A DNA stretch of 64,000 nucleotides from Urophycis tenuis (GCA_036785325.1 JAXIVH010000017.1:5409421-5473420); one strand, 5' to 3'; positions 1 to 10,749 are shown, counted from the stretch's first letter. Notes: generated by a model from the sequence alone, not told the origin. Made by a program: numbers and translations.

Positions 1-45
1 CCGCTCTGTCCACCCGCTCTACCTACTGAGCTACTGCCGCCCCCT
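1..45 (-). repeat. tRNA-derived SINE head or tRNA fragment, cut by window edge
   Basis: On the minus strand this reads GTAGCTCAGTAGGTAGAGC, a good polymerase III A box as found in tRNAs and the heads of fish SINEs. The B box would lie beyond the window start, so a real tRNA and a SINE cannot be told apart. The G-rich flank suggests a SINE. Confidence 0.45.
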
Positions 46-963
46 TCTTAACGATTGAATGATGAAAAGTGGGATGTTGAACTGTTAAATGTAAAGAAAA
101 AATGTACAAAATCTAAAAGTAAACAGTAAATCGCAGCTTACCTCGGGTTTGGGGGAAGTAGACAATGGCCATGCCTTAAAAAATAAAACTTGATGTTGGT
201 TCAGAAAAAACATGTAGGCCTACAGGTCCACTAGTGAACATAACGTATTATGAATCAAATGCCACTGCAAATATTAACATAACATGTTAATAACCTATAA
301 ATAACAAAAAGACAATTCAACATGTGTAAGGTAGGGATTACAAAAGCCCATCAAAGCAACTTACCAAGTATGAAATGTAACAATGGATGGCCCCGACTCA
401 TGTTCCCTTCAGTCGTTTCAGTGAGTAAGTCAAAGTCCCCAACCTTCTGCTGATCCGTGTAGTCTTGTTAACCGGATCCACACACTCACTCAAAGATGAT
501 GTTGACACAGTTCGCAAGCCCTCCGAGAATAGATAATATCATGGTTGACGGGCTACTCCCACGACACCAGTGGCAGTAATCCTGTAGTAGCCTATTGTTG
601 ATGGTAAACGTAAAGGTAGTCTCTAGTGCGTTTCGGTGCGTTTCGGTCTCCAGTGCGTTTCCAGCGCGCAGCTCTGCCGGGTCTGTTTTACGCGCATTGG
701 CGACGCGTCCTCCGCCCCTCTAAAACGATATAATCATTTTAAGGAACTCTGGTGAAGACTCGGCAACGACTCGACGCTCAATTCACGTAGGCTATTTGCG
801 TGGAACATCGATCGATTTGACTCGTTCCAACAAACCCATAGCCACCAAAGGGGACATTCCCCTCATCTGGGAAACCCAAGAAACTCATATTGGGTAAACC
901 CATAGGTTACATCTTCAGAGGACCGTTTCATGGGGATCCCATACTTCTCTTCTAGTTCCCCCG

Positions 964-994
<31 letters not shown>

Positions 995-1200
995 ACGCTC
1001 GGCCAGTGATGCCAGTGAGGTGGGACGGGGGACACGGTAGTGCACAGGAAGCCTCCACGCTCCAGTGATCAAGGCTACTGCATGTTGAACCCACGGACGC
1101 CCCCCATATAGATGGACTTCAGTGAGGAGTCGGTTGTTATATCAAGCGTAGTGATGACTATTTTTGTATTTTTGAAATATTTAGGGACCGAGCCTGTGAT

Positions 1201-1251
<51 letters not shown>

Positions 1252-2186
1252 GTAGTAGTAGTAATAGTAGTAGTAGTAGTCAATAATAATAAATAAATAA
1301 ATAAACACTTAATTAGTAACGGTAGTGAGTAATAACAGAGAGGAGTTCGGGAGTTTTTTTTCTTATTGCTTAAATGGAAATCATCCGCTATCTTCTCACG
1401 GTACGTGCTTATCTTTTAGTGAGATCGGGGTCGTTCTACATAGCTGTGGGTTTTTACTGCACTTGAAAGCACTTAATGTGGTAGTTCATCCTCGCTTGAT
1501 CACAATCTCTTCCAACGAAAAACCATCAAAAGACATGTATAGTTCTGCTCTGTTTCCTCCACGCGTGTTCACCCACCACAGTACTGGCAATTAAACTGTC
1601 TCTATCTGTCTACCTCTACATTATTGGTGCACTTCATGTCCACCACAGCCGCACTGTGGCGGGTCAATCTGCGGTTAGCGCTGTGCGCGCAGAGAGGCTG
1701 AACGCGGCCTCCTCAGAGGCTCCGTGCGGGAACTGTCACAAGTCGGCGAGAACCGCAAAGGACGTCCTGAGTGGGGGCGTACTGCGCGTCCTCGTTGTCA
1801 GTGCAGGCCAGACGCCGCCGACCGCCGCTGCCGTGCACGGACTGAGGTCGTTAAGTGCAGAGATGATCACGCCCAATGCGCATGCGCGCAGCGTCCTGTG
1901 GTGGTGTATACCATAGGTGTATACCACCACCAGCTGGCCTGTGGTGCACACTGCCCACCCATGCGGTGCCCTTCACCTCGGCCCCCTGCCTGGGAGGTGG
2001 TTCTGGTGACTTCCTGCGGGTAGTTGTCCGTGTCCATGTTGACTCGCCGGCTGCATTCGTTCTGCGTGCAATTGCCTTCCGACTCACTGAGGTTTGCGGC
2101 CACATCCTGGGCGCACGTGATAGGAGGCCCACCCAGTCGGCGGTCCGGTGTGTTTGCTTTACTTTTCTCTCATCACTGCCTTGCTG
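46..2186. other. Intergenic stretch with no supported gene
   Basis: I see no convincing exon here. There is a poly-C tract near 967-994, a (TTA)n microsatellite grading into (GTA)n near 1201-1280, and a CpG-richer block around 1650-2180. That block has a direct repeat of GGTGTATACCA at about 1903-1927. Short open frames in the CpG-rich block overlap on both strands and have no recognisable domain. Confidence 0.5.
1201..1280. repeat. (TTA)n/(GTA)n microsatellite
   Basis: A run of TTA triplets passes into AGT/GTA triplets, a compound trinucleotide microsatellite. Confidence 0.9.
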
Positions 2187-2190
2187 CTAC

Positions 2191-2800
2191 TGTTGATGTA
2201 TACAAAATAAACTATGTACCAAACAACCCTGCAGACACTTAGTCAGAGGCCCATAAGGCCCCGTGCAAAGCAGGCGGTTGGTTTGAAACACAGCTATATA
2301 CCATACAGAACCGAAACGGCCTCGCGGACTCGAGAGATTAGAGAGACACGTATCCTGCTGCTCCAAATATCAACTGTAGCATAGCAAAAACAAGAAGCCA
2401 CCGTCCAGGCTACACCCAACCCGGCCTTGTGGGAACCAAGGCCAAGCAGGTGATGCACCCAGATGAACCGAGGCACGTAGCCTGGCACAATATCACGCCA
2501 TGAATGGAGCCTTGTTGTGATATCAGTAATACGTGTGAGCCCCCACCATTGAGGCAGGGACTTTTTTATAAATATGACTGGCAAACTATGTACGGGGCTC
2601 TTCCTAGGCAGACTCTCGTAGAGACGACGCGCAGGACGACCCCGAGCTCGTTAAAACCTCCGATCGGTAAGATACCTGTAAAGATGATGGCCTTCTAATA
2701 AATCAACAAGAACCCTCCTACAATTACTCCGACTGGTTATTTAGCGATCCACTCCAAGAGTCCACCCGGGAGGGTTGGACGGTGAGTTTTCTATGCAACA
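2191..2800 (+). repeat. 5' LTR of the non-autonomous element
   Basis: It is 610 bp with TG...CA ends inside a TGTTG/CAACA inverted repeat. A TATA box (TATAAATA) lies at 2567-2574 and a polyadenylation signal (AATAAA) at 2697-2702, as expected for the U3-R-U5 layout. Confidence 0.93.
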
Positions 2801-2803
2801 GAT

Positions 2804-2823
2804 TGGTGACCCCGACGTGATTT
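2804..2823 (+). other. Primer-binding site, tRNA-Trp type
   Basis: TGGTGACCCCGACGTGATTT starts 3 nt after the LTR. It is complementary to the 3' end of vertebrate tRNA-Trp, including CCA, over 20 nt. It primes minus-strand DNA synthesis. Confidence 0.85.
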
Positions 2824-3059
2824 TGAACGAGTTGCATGGAAAACATCTAATTGAAACAACGGATCGAGACGGCTGGGGACGACGCCCTCCAACATCTCCA
2901 CTAGGAAACAACTGACAAGGTAAGCAGAACCTGGAGACGTCCGAATCTGCTTAATTCCATTACACATAGTCTATCATTATGGATGTTGGGAGCCGCCGTG
3001 CCTAAAATGTCATAACCAGTAAACATTGTCAATGCTGAAGGTCCTCGTCTGGGATATCA

Positions 3060-3470
3060 TTTAAAAAAAAGTCAGTTGGACTGACGTGATATCAATTAAA
3101 AAAAGTCAGTTGGACTGACGTGATATCATTTAAAAAAAAGTCAGTTGGACTGACGTGATATCATTTAAAAAAAAGTCAGTTGGACTGACGGTATATCATT
3201 TAAAAAAGTCAGTTGGACTGACGGGATATCATTTGGAAAAAAGTCAGTTGGACTGATGGGATATCATTGGAAAAAAAGTCAGTTGGACTGACGGTATATC
3301 ATTTAAAAAAAGTCAGTTGGACTGAGGGTATATCATTTAAAAAAGTCAGTTGGACTGACGTGATATCATTTAAAAAAAGTCAGTTGGACTGACGGTATAT
3401 CATAAAAAAAAGTCAGTTGGACTGACGGTATATCATTTAAAAAAGTCAGTTGGACTGACAAGGTATAGTC
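3060..3470 (+). repeat. Leader array of 12 short hairpin units
   Basis: A unit of about 34-36 bp is repeated 12 times. Each unit holds GTCAGTTGGACTGAC, a 6-bp inverted repeat around TGG, then a GATATC-like linker and an A-rich run. The inverted-repeat core is kept better than the linker. Two related hairpins with the same TTGGA loop follow, at about 3521 and 3599. The array sits between the primer-binding site and the first coding remnants, where retroelement RNA packaging and dimerisation signals usually lie. Confidence 0.9.
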
Positions 3471-3629
3471 AATGTATCGGATACATTAAAACAGGAATAA
3501 ATAAAAGGTAATAAAAGGGGAAGTTGGACTTCGCCCAGGTTATACGGTAATAGTTACCTACAGCCCTCTAAGAGTTAGACTCGCAGCACGTAAACGGGGG
3601 AGTTGGACTCCGCCCCTTAGAGTAACAGT

Positions 3630-4118
3630 GTAAAATGGCCAGCGGCGGTGGTAACTCTGGGTTCGCCTAAAGGCAGTGTGTCAATGGCAAGACAAGGCCG
3701 AACGCAGATGCAGTCGCCAACACCTAGTGCGCCTGGCCTACCTCAGGGCGCTCCAGGACAAGGACCCCAGCGCGCGATCAGGGCTCACGCCGCACTAACT
3801 AGTTACGGGAAGGCCGATGCCTGGCCCTTATGACCCGCCAGTGGGGCCCATCCCGGATGGGTTCCCCGAAACTCTGTTGTCGTATTGCCAGCACCTAACC
3901 GAGGCCTCCCGAGCTATGTATTTACAGAACTGTACGACCCCGGAACCATCCCCGACGCCACCCCTGCTGCCGGGAGAGTGGAAGAAAAAGCCGGCGCCAA
4001 GTGGCACCACCTGACCAGCATGCCGGAGGGCCGGTGACACCGATCCCATCCACGGGCCGGCCCAGACCGGACCTGAGCGGCATGGCGGGGCCCAAGGAGC
4101 AGAGGGAGGACCGGCATA
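3630..4118 (+). pseudogene. Unidentified coding remnant inside the LTR element
   Basis: Short proline-rich frames with early stops lie here, for example 3817-4014. The composition recalls a retroelement gag or polyprotein edge, but I recognise no domain. The remnant ends where the L2 LINE sequence begins. Confidence 0.35.
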
Positions 4119-5104
4119 AGCACCATCGAGAGCGTACTAACCAACTGTGTCACAGTGTGGTATGGTAACTGCTCCGCCTCGGACCGGAAAGCACTGCAGA
4201 GGGTGGTGAAAATCGCCCAACGCATCACCGGTTCCCCACTCCCCTCCATCGAGGCTGTCCAGAGGAAGCGGTGCCTGCGTAAGGCGCGCAGCATCGCAAA
4301 GGACAGCTCTCACCCCAACCATAGACTGTTCACCCTCCCCTCTGGAAAGCGCTACAGGTCTCTGGGCACCCGGACCACCAGGTTCAGGGGAAGCTTTTTC
4401 CCCCAAGCTGTCAGCCTCCTGAACTCCAAACCCGCATGAACATTGTGCCCCCCCCAAGGACATACACCCCTGCCCACCCATGACCTGGACCCATTTGACC
4501 CCCCCCCCCCGCCCCCCAAAGACACTCACCACTGCCCACCCAATACCTGCCCCCCCCCCCACCCCACCGAGGACATGCACCCCCCGCACATCCAGCACCC
4601 CCACACCTCACCCCCCCTGGACATACTAAACATATTATAATTTATAGTAATGTTATTTATTTATTTATTCCCAACTGCCATTGCCCCCCCACTCCCATAC
4701 CCATACAACCCATACTCATCTGTTGTACCCATTCTGTTATTCTGTTATACTGCACTAGAGCACTACTGCACCACCTGCACACTTACTTCTATTTGCACTA
4801 CTTCTATTTTGCACATTGTATACTGTTTACACTTTTCACCTGCATGTTATGCCACTGTGAGTAACTGTTTAATACCTCGATGATCACTACCTCCATCTGC
4901 ACTGTTTGTCACTTTGGTAATTACCGTCATTTTAATAACCACTGTCACTTTTCAATTTTGCACCTTATTCTGCATTTCTGCATTTCAACCTGCACCTTAA
5001 TCGCTCATTTGCACTTCTGGTTAGAACGCCAACTGTATTTCGTTGTCCCTGTACTTGCACTTTGCACAATGACAATAAAGTTGAATCTAATCTAATCTAA
5101 TCTA
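4119..5104 (+). mobile_element. 5'-truncated L2-type LINE
   Basis: An open frame from 4119 to the stop at 4437-4439 encodes the C-terminal tail of a fish L2-type reverse transcriptase protein. It includes VWYGNCSASDRKALQ and, later, the FFPQAV motif. A 3' UTR follows, with ACAATAAAG and a short tandem ATCTA tail ending near 5104, the hallmark L2/CR1-clade 3' end. The catalytic RT and endonuclease are absent. It is nested in the LTR element. Confidence 0.85.
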
Positions 5105-5683
5105 AACGGCGAGGGAGGGACCTTCGCCATCGGACTCCTCCTCCTCCTCGCCTGGCAGTCCCTCCGAACGGACCTCGGGCCCCTAATCAAAGAAGACCCT
5201 GACAGCGGCAACGAAGAAGAAGCTATTGACGCTGTGTAATTGAATGTATCGCTGCATAGTCTGAACAACGCATGTATTGAGCCCAGTGTCGGGATAATAA
5301 AAGGGGACGTAATGGGGCGGACATGGTCGCCGCCTTCCCCAAGACGACACTGGTTATGTATCCAGGGTATTAACTGCTTCCAGCTCCGTCAGAATAGCTC
5401 CGTTAAGAGCTTTATTGCTGTTACCTCCTTTTAAACCATTAGCTATCTCGCTTTTACCCCATGCAACATACACTGAAGGAATGTTTGATTTATAACATGA
5501 ATGCATTGTGCTTATATTGTGTGCTTATATTTAGCCTGTTCGGGTGCCGACAGTCCAGGTGAATGCTGCCTTGAAGAAGGCATGTGGAAGGTTTCGCCTC
5601 CAAACAGGTTTTCCTCCACACTGGCTGCGGCTCCAGGTATTTTGTATCACTGAAAAGTTATCTTTCGATAACTTGAGGGGGAT
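5105..5683 (+). other. 3' interior of the LTR element with a short terminal coding remnant
   Basis: From about 5107 an open frame runs to the stop at 5237-5239. It has a leucine-rich hydrophobic stretch followed by an acidic tail. It could be the end of a transmembrane protein of the ancestral element, but it is too short to assign. A purine tract lies at 5675-5682, directly before the 3' LTR. Confidence 0.4.
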
Positions 5684-6293
5684 TGTTGATGTATACAAAA
5701 TAAACTATGTACCAAACAACCCTGCAGACACTTAGTCAGAGGCCCATAAGGCCCCGTGCAAAGCAGGCGGTTGGTTTGAAACACAGCTATATACCATACA
5801 GAACCAAAACGGCCTTGCGGACTCGAGAGATTAGAGAGACACGTATCCTGCTGCTCCAAGTATCAACTGTAGCATAGCAAAAACAAGAAGCCACCGTCCA
5901 GGCTACACCCAACCCGGCCTTGTGGGAACCAAGGCCAAGCAGGTGATGCACCCAGATGAACCGAGGCACGTAGCTTGGCACAATATCACGCCATGAATGG
6001 AGCCTTGTTGTGATATCAGTAATACGTGTGAGCCCCCACCATTGAGGCAGGGACTTTTTTATAAATATGACTGGCAAACTATGTACGGGGCTCTTCCTAG
6101 GCAGACTCTCGTAGAGACGACGCGCAGGACGACCCCGAGCTCGTTAAAACCTCCGATCGGTAAGATACCTGTAAAGATGATGGCCTTCTAATAAATCAAC
6201 AAGAACCCTCCTACAATTACTCCGACTGGTTATTTAGCGATCCACTCCAAAAGTCCACCCGGGAGGGTTGGACGGTGAGTTTTCTATGCAACA
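5684..6293 (+). repeat. 3' LTR of the non-autonomous element
   Basis: It is 610 bp and matches the 5' LTR except at five positions. It is followed by the CTAC target duplication. Confidence 0.93.
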
Positions 6294-6297
6294 CTAC

Positions 6298-6722
6298 CTG
6301 CTCAGACTATGAATGATGTGAACATAGACATCCTATCTCATAGACGCAGCATCGAGCGCTACTGCCCACTGGGCTCATAGATGACTGGGCTGACGAGACG
6401 CGGGGCCACCATCTTGGAGTGGTGATCCGCCCCCCTCAGTGTAATTCATTTGACAGGAGAAATGTACTGTCAGCGCATTTAATTAATCTTACCTCACTGA
6501 ATACCACTGATTTTCACGCAGTTTTTTGTAATACGTGTAGCTATGATAAAGGACACATGATTTGGCGTGTTTTATTATTCATAGTTGGCTTAACAGTAAT
6601 AGAATATTATTATATGCTATAAGTGACCAGACGTCCGAGATCAAAACTGGGAACATAATCCCCGAGAAGGGGGAAAAAAAAGGGTCAGCTATGTTTAAGT
6701 TGAAGAAACAATATGATTAGGT
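6298..6722. other. Repeat-like spacer, no gene seen
   Basis: It contains CCACCATCTTGG (YY1-like). A stretch near 6325-6355 resembles, in inverted orientation, the sequence at about 11543-11573, so the two are probably copies of one interspersed repeat. Confidence 0.4.
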
Positions 6723-6924
6723 TGTGGTGACTGTCGTTTGACAGGCGAATTCCCCCTCTATGTCAGTAGTGGTATTTTCCACTATGTTGTGGGCGGGCCC
6801 TGCCCGTTGTTTTACTATCTGTTGTGTTTCAGAAAATAAACGAGCTGGCATGTTCCATGTGCTCAAGCGCAAATAATGTGACTAATTCGTTTGTATCCAC
6901 AACCTCAATACACCCGCACTAAAC

Positions 6925-6937
6925 TGGTGACCCCGAC
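6925..6937 (+). other. Primer-binding site, tRNA-Trp type
   Basis: TGGTGACCCCGAC is complementary to the last 13 nt of tRNA-Trp including CCA. It lies 31 nt upstream of the gag start codon. Confidence 0.75.
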
Positions 6938-6967
6938 ACCGGACCAAACCTTTTTTTCGGTCTCGAC

Positions 6968-7695
6968 ATGCCGAAGAAGAAGAGCCGCGGCCTTTTGGCT
7001 TGCAAGTCCGAGGACAGCGATGAGACCCCGGCGCCCGACTCACCTTCCCCGCGCCACCATCACCTGGGTACTCCGCCACACACACCTTCGCTTAAGCTCC
7101 CCGAGTTCTGGGAAACTTCTCCAGCGGCCTGGTTCGCGCACGCGGAGTCGCAGTTTGACCTGCACGGCATCGTAGACGACGACCGGCGGTACCATCATGT
7201 GGTGGCCGCGCTCCCATCCTCCGTGGGAGGATGGGAGCGCTGCTGTATAACTTCAGCCTTTCCGACACGGAGAGGGCGGGGGAGCTTTTCGCACTGAACG
7301 GCCTGGGCGGCCGCAAGCCGTCTCAGCTGATGGAGCACATGCTGGCGCTGCTGGGTGACAATGAGCCGGGGTTCTTGTTTACGCACCTCTTCTTGTGCCA
7401 GCTGCCCGTCTCTGTCAGGTCCGCGCTCCCTGACATCCCGGTGGAGGACCTCCGCGCTTTTACCATGGAAGCGGATAAGTTTTGGATTGCGCAACGCAGT
7501 GCCTCGCCCGTCCCGGCATACGCGTCCCCAGCACCACACGTGAGGAGGGACAGGAAGGTAGCTGTCGGGTCCGACCGGCCCTCGCAGCGGCCTGGCGTGT
7601 GTTTTTACCACGAACGCTTCGGCGACCGGGCCACGAAGTGTCGCCAGCCCTGCTCCTTCGTGGTACAGGGAAACGCCCGGGCCGGTGCTCGTTAG
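6968..7695 (+). pseudogene. gag: Ty3/gypsy Gag, broken reading frame
   Basis: The ATG at 6968 opens a frame with a basic, proline-rich start and a capsid-like segment (LKLPEFWETSPAAWFAHAES) typical of fish gypsy Gag. At about 7208-7240 the frame is lost at a 33-bp palindrome. Gag continues in another frame from about 7231, with the capsid motif RKPSQLMEHMLALLGD and a C-terminal CFYHERFGD...CRQPC cysteine/histidine cluster. It stops at 7693-7695. Gag forms the particle and binds element RNA. The palindrome should give a truncated protein. Confidence 0.85.
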
Positions 7696-7712
7696 TGACA
7701 GCGGGCACCGGC
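7668..7712 (+). promoter_or_regulatory. -1 programmed ribosomal frameshift signal (gag-pol)
   Basis: The heptamer G GGA AAC (7668-7674) is in register with the gag frame. After a 6-nt spacer, GCCGGTGC (7681-7688) pairs perfectly with GCACCGGC (7705-7712), leaving a 16-nt loop. The gag stop codon lies inside the loop. Pol is open in exactly the -1 frame. Confidence 0.75.
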
Positions 7713-9836
7713 ACTTCTGCTGACGTCACCCTGCTGTATCTGCACGACGCTCTCTCCGGCTACAGGTTCTTGTGTGACACCGGTGCTCATGCAAGCATGG
7801 TTCCAGCGCTGACCAGAGAGCGGACGTGCGCGCCGGGTGGCGCCGCTGGCAGCCTGTTACCACGCATGGTGAACGTCAGCGGCGAGACTGTTCGCGTTTT
7901 CGGCCGGAGACGCATGCAGCTCTGTTTCGGCGGCCGCTGCTATGACTGGGATTTCGTCACGGCGGACACGACTTTCCACATCATCGGGGCGGATTTCCTC
8001 CACGCACACGGCCTGGTTGTGGACCTCCGGAACAGACGCCTGCTGGACGCGAGTGATCTTCAGGCGCGCGTGTGCGCCCCAGCGAGCGACCAGACGGCGC
8101 AGCTGCCCAGCGCTGCGACGGACGGCGATGATTTCGTCCGGCTACTAGCACGTTTTCCGGACCTTCAGTCTCCGGATTTTTCCTCAGCGACCGTACGTCA
8201 CGGCATGGAGCATCACCTGCCGACGACCGGTCCCCCCGTTTTCGCCAGGGCCCGCCGGCTGGACCCGGCGAAGCTGACGGTGGCCAAGGGGGAGTTCGAG
8301 GAGATGGAGCGCCTGGGCATCGTCCGCCGTTCGGACAGCCCGTGGTCGTCACCCCTCCACATCGTCCCTAAAGCGGATGGAGGATGGCGGCCGTGTGGGG
8401 ACTACCGGCGACTCAACGATGCGACTGTTCCTGACAGGTACCCTGTGCCTCACTTGCAGGACTTTTCCGCGCGCTTGGCCGGTAAAGTAATTTTTTCGAA
8501 GGTGGACTTGGTGCGTGGGTACCATCAGATTCCAGTCCGCGCAGAGGACTGGAAACTTAAGAGTGCAGTTGTTACACCTTTTGGTTTGTTTGAGTTTCTT
8601 AGGATGCCTTTTGGACTCAAGAATGCGGCGCAAACGTTCCAGCGTCTGATGGACGTGGTTGTCCGCGAGTTACCCTTTATTTTTGTGTACCTCGATGACA
8701 TGCTTGTGGCCAGCGAGTCCCGTGAACAGCATATCCGGCATCTGGAGATGTTGTTCACGCGGCTCCAACAGCACGGCCTAGCTATCCATCCCAAGAAGTG
8801 TCAGTTCGGTTGTTCCACTATTGATTTTCTTGGGCATCGCGTTTGTACGGAGGGTGCCATTCCCCTTCCGGACAAAGTGGAGGCTATCGCGCGTTTTCCT
8901 CAGCCGCACTCGATCAGGTCGTTACAGGAGTTCCTCGGGATGTTAAACTTCTATCACCGTTTTGTTCCGGGGGCCGCGCAGCTTATGCAGCCACTCCACC
9001 AGGCGCTAAAACACCCAGCTAAGCAGCTCGTTGAGTGGACCGCCGAACGCGTGCAGGCATTTCAGGACGTTAAGGCCGCTTTGGCCAATGCGACTATGCT
9101 AGCCCACCCTTCTCCTTCAGCACCAGTTGAGCTCACCTCTGACGCTTCCGATGTGGCGGTGGGGGCTGTGTACGAGCAATGCGTGGGGGGAGTATGGCAG
9201 CCTCTGGCGTTTTTCAGCCGCCAACTGCGACCGGCCGAGCGGAAGTATAGTACGTTCCACCGGGAGCTGCTGGCACTCTATCTGGCTGTGCGTCATTTTC
9301 GCAGTATGCTGGAGGGTCGTTCCTTTACCGCATTTGTCGACCACAAGCCGCTAACTTTCGCGATGAGTAAAGTTACAGAGCCGTGGTCCGCGAGGCAACA
9401 GCGCCACCTTGCGTATATCTCCGAATTCACAACCGATATACAGCACGTGGCGGGGAAGGACAATTGCGCAGCTGATTGCCTGTCGCGCGCGGTGGCGAGT
9501 GCCGCCCGTCTAAATTTAGACTATAGGCTGATGGCTAAGGAGCAGGCGGTTGATCCCACGGTGCGACTGCTTCGCTCCGCTGCATCTGGCCTGAGTCTGA
9601 CTGAGCTGCCTTTTGATGATACGGGCGTCATGTTGCTTTGCGACGTTTCCTTGGCCTCTCCGCGCCCCATCGTTCCTGCCGCGTGGCGGAAGCCCGTTTT
9701 CCAGGCGATGCATGATCTTTCGCACCCAGGGGTTAAGGCTTCTGTCAAGCAAGTGGCGGCTAGGTTTGTGTGGCGCAGTCTGAAAAAGGACATGCGGGAG
9801 TGGACACGTGAGTGTGTCAGGTGCCATGCATCATAA
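7672..9836 (+). pseudogene. pol: Ty3/gypsy Pol: protease-RT-RNase H-partial integrase
   Basis: The open frame extends back to 7482, but that part overlaps gag. Pol expression most likely begins at the -1 shift near 7672. Domains in order: aspartic protease with DTGA (about 7778), and a later IIGADFLHAHG motif. Then reverse transcriptase with VDLVRGYHQI, MPFGLKNA and the catalytic YLDD (about 8689). Then RNase H with DASD (about 9142), a downstream glutamate and VDHKPL. Last comes the integrase zinc-binding HHCC module (H-x4-H and CVRC), whose end coincides with the stop at 9834-9836. The DDE catalytic core is absent, so the element could copy RNA but not integrate by itself. Confidence 0.9.
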
Positions 9837-10086
9837 TCAGTGGCGGCTGGTGAATTTTGTTTTAGGTGGGGCTGAAAGCTTGAAAACCAAACCCCCGCAG
9901 GGGGGTCTGGGGTCATCCTCCCCCAGGAGATTATTTGTGATTTTCACATACAAATGAAGCATTCTGGTACATTCTGACAAAAATAATAAAGACAAAATAG
10001 AACATTTCCTTACAAAGACGAATGGGGCTGGAGAACTAAGTTTTCACTTAATTTATTTGCTTTGTTTATGGGAATTATACACAAGT
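9837..10086. mobile_element. Probable DNA-transposon terminal fragment
   Basis: CAGTGGCGGCTGGTGA starts right where the integrase frame ends. It looks like a DNA-transposon terminus (CAG-start type). I find no matching inverted terminus within the next 2 kb, so class and length are open. Confidence 0.4.
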
Positions 10087-10089
10087 TAA

Positions 10090-10570
10090 AATTCAATTCA
10101 ATTCAATTTATAGAGCGTCAAAACATTACACGACTCATGGCGCTTGACAGTGTTGAACATTCAGAGAGAGCCCATAAGTAACAGGGGCGAGGAAAAACTC
10201 CCTATAATTGGAGATACATAAAGGAAGAAACCTCACGCAGATCCACGACTCAAGGGCCTGACCCATCTGCCTAGGGTCAGTTACAGGGCAGTAAGGTTTG
10301 TATACTTGATAAATGAATAGGTTAGTTAGGTGTAGAGAATAGAACTTGGTGTCTAGAGCCACCTGGGGTGTATGTAACAAAGATGTAGGATGGTTACATA
10401 ACCAGTATGATAATGCATGGATCCCATTTAGTGTCAGAAAGTTCAAATAGTCCAGTGTAGGGATGACTTGTCATAGCTATTGGGAATTGTCATAGGGCAG
10501 TAGTGGATCGCTAGGTAGCGCAGGTCAGGAATCCGGTCAAGGGGACAGCAACCTGGCGATGGTAGGGAGT
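10090..10570 (+). repeat. Teleost interspersed repeat (AATTCAATTCAATT type)
   Basis: It begins with tandem AATTC and then has TTTATAGAGCG, GGCGAGGAAAAACTCCCT, GGAAGAAACCTC and CATCTGCC in order. I recall this series from abundant teleost repeats. I cannot give a repeat-library name. Confidence 0.6.
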
Positions 10571-10749
10571 CATAGGATGGGACTTCAGGTGCGATGAGGG
10601 CCAAATACAAGGATGGCTGATGACTGGTAATGGTTTACCTCACAAGTGAGGTAAGTGGGAATAGAGAGAGATATATAGAGTGGGTTACTCGTGCTATAAG
10701 TTTCATGATGGTTAGTATTAATAAGTGTATCAATGGTACTACAGAGTGT

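Larger units (their letters stand above)
2191..6293 (+). mobile_element. Non-autonomous LTR retrotransposon, complete ends
   Basis: Two 610-bp direct repeats bound this element. Each starts TGTTGATG and ends TATGCAACA. The 4-bp target duplication CTAC lies at 2187-2190 and 6294-6297. A primer-binding site complementary to tRNA-Trp follows the 5' LTR, and a purine tract (GAGGGGGA) precedes the 3' LTR. The LTRs differ at 5 of 610 positions, all transitions, which means a young insertion. The 2.9-kb interior has no protease, RT or integrase. It holds a hairpin-repeat leader, short gag-like or tail-like remnants and an L2 LINE tail. It must have been moved by proteins supplied in trans. The nearby Ty3/gypsy element has the same primer tRNA, but a link is only inference. 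Confidence 0.93.
6723..9836 (+). mobile_element. Ty3/gypsy LTR retrotransposon, truncated and mutated
   Basis: A probable 5' LTR (about 6723-6924, with AATAAA near 6835) precedes a tRNA-Trp type primer-binding site at 6925-6937 (TGGTGACCCCGAC). Gag, protease, reverse transcriptase, RNase H and the zinc-binding start of integrase follow in Ty3/gypsy order. The integrase catalytic core and 3' LTR are missing. Sequence directly after 9836 looks like the end of a DNA transposon, a likely cause. It is unlikely to be active. Confidence 0.88.

Noticed and set aside
1656..2196. Several overlapping frames in a CpG-rich block
   Set aside because: Overlapping frames on both strands with no recognisable domain; more likely GC bias.
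2294..2584. 96-aa minus-strand frame repeated at 5787-6077
   Set aside because: It is the same LTR translated twice; no known protein.
7482..7671. Methionine at 7482 as the start of the 784-aa pol frame
   Set aside because: This part overlaps the real gag frame and has no gypsy motif. A frameshift at 7668-7674 explains pol expression better.
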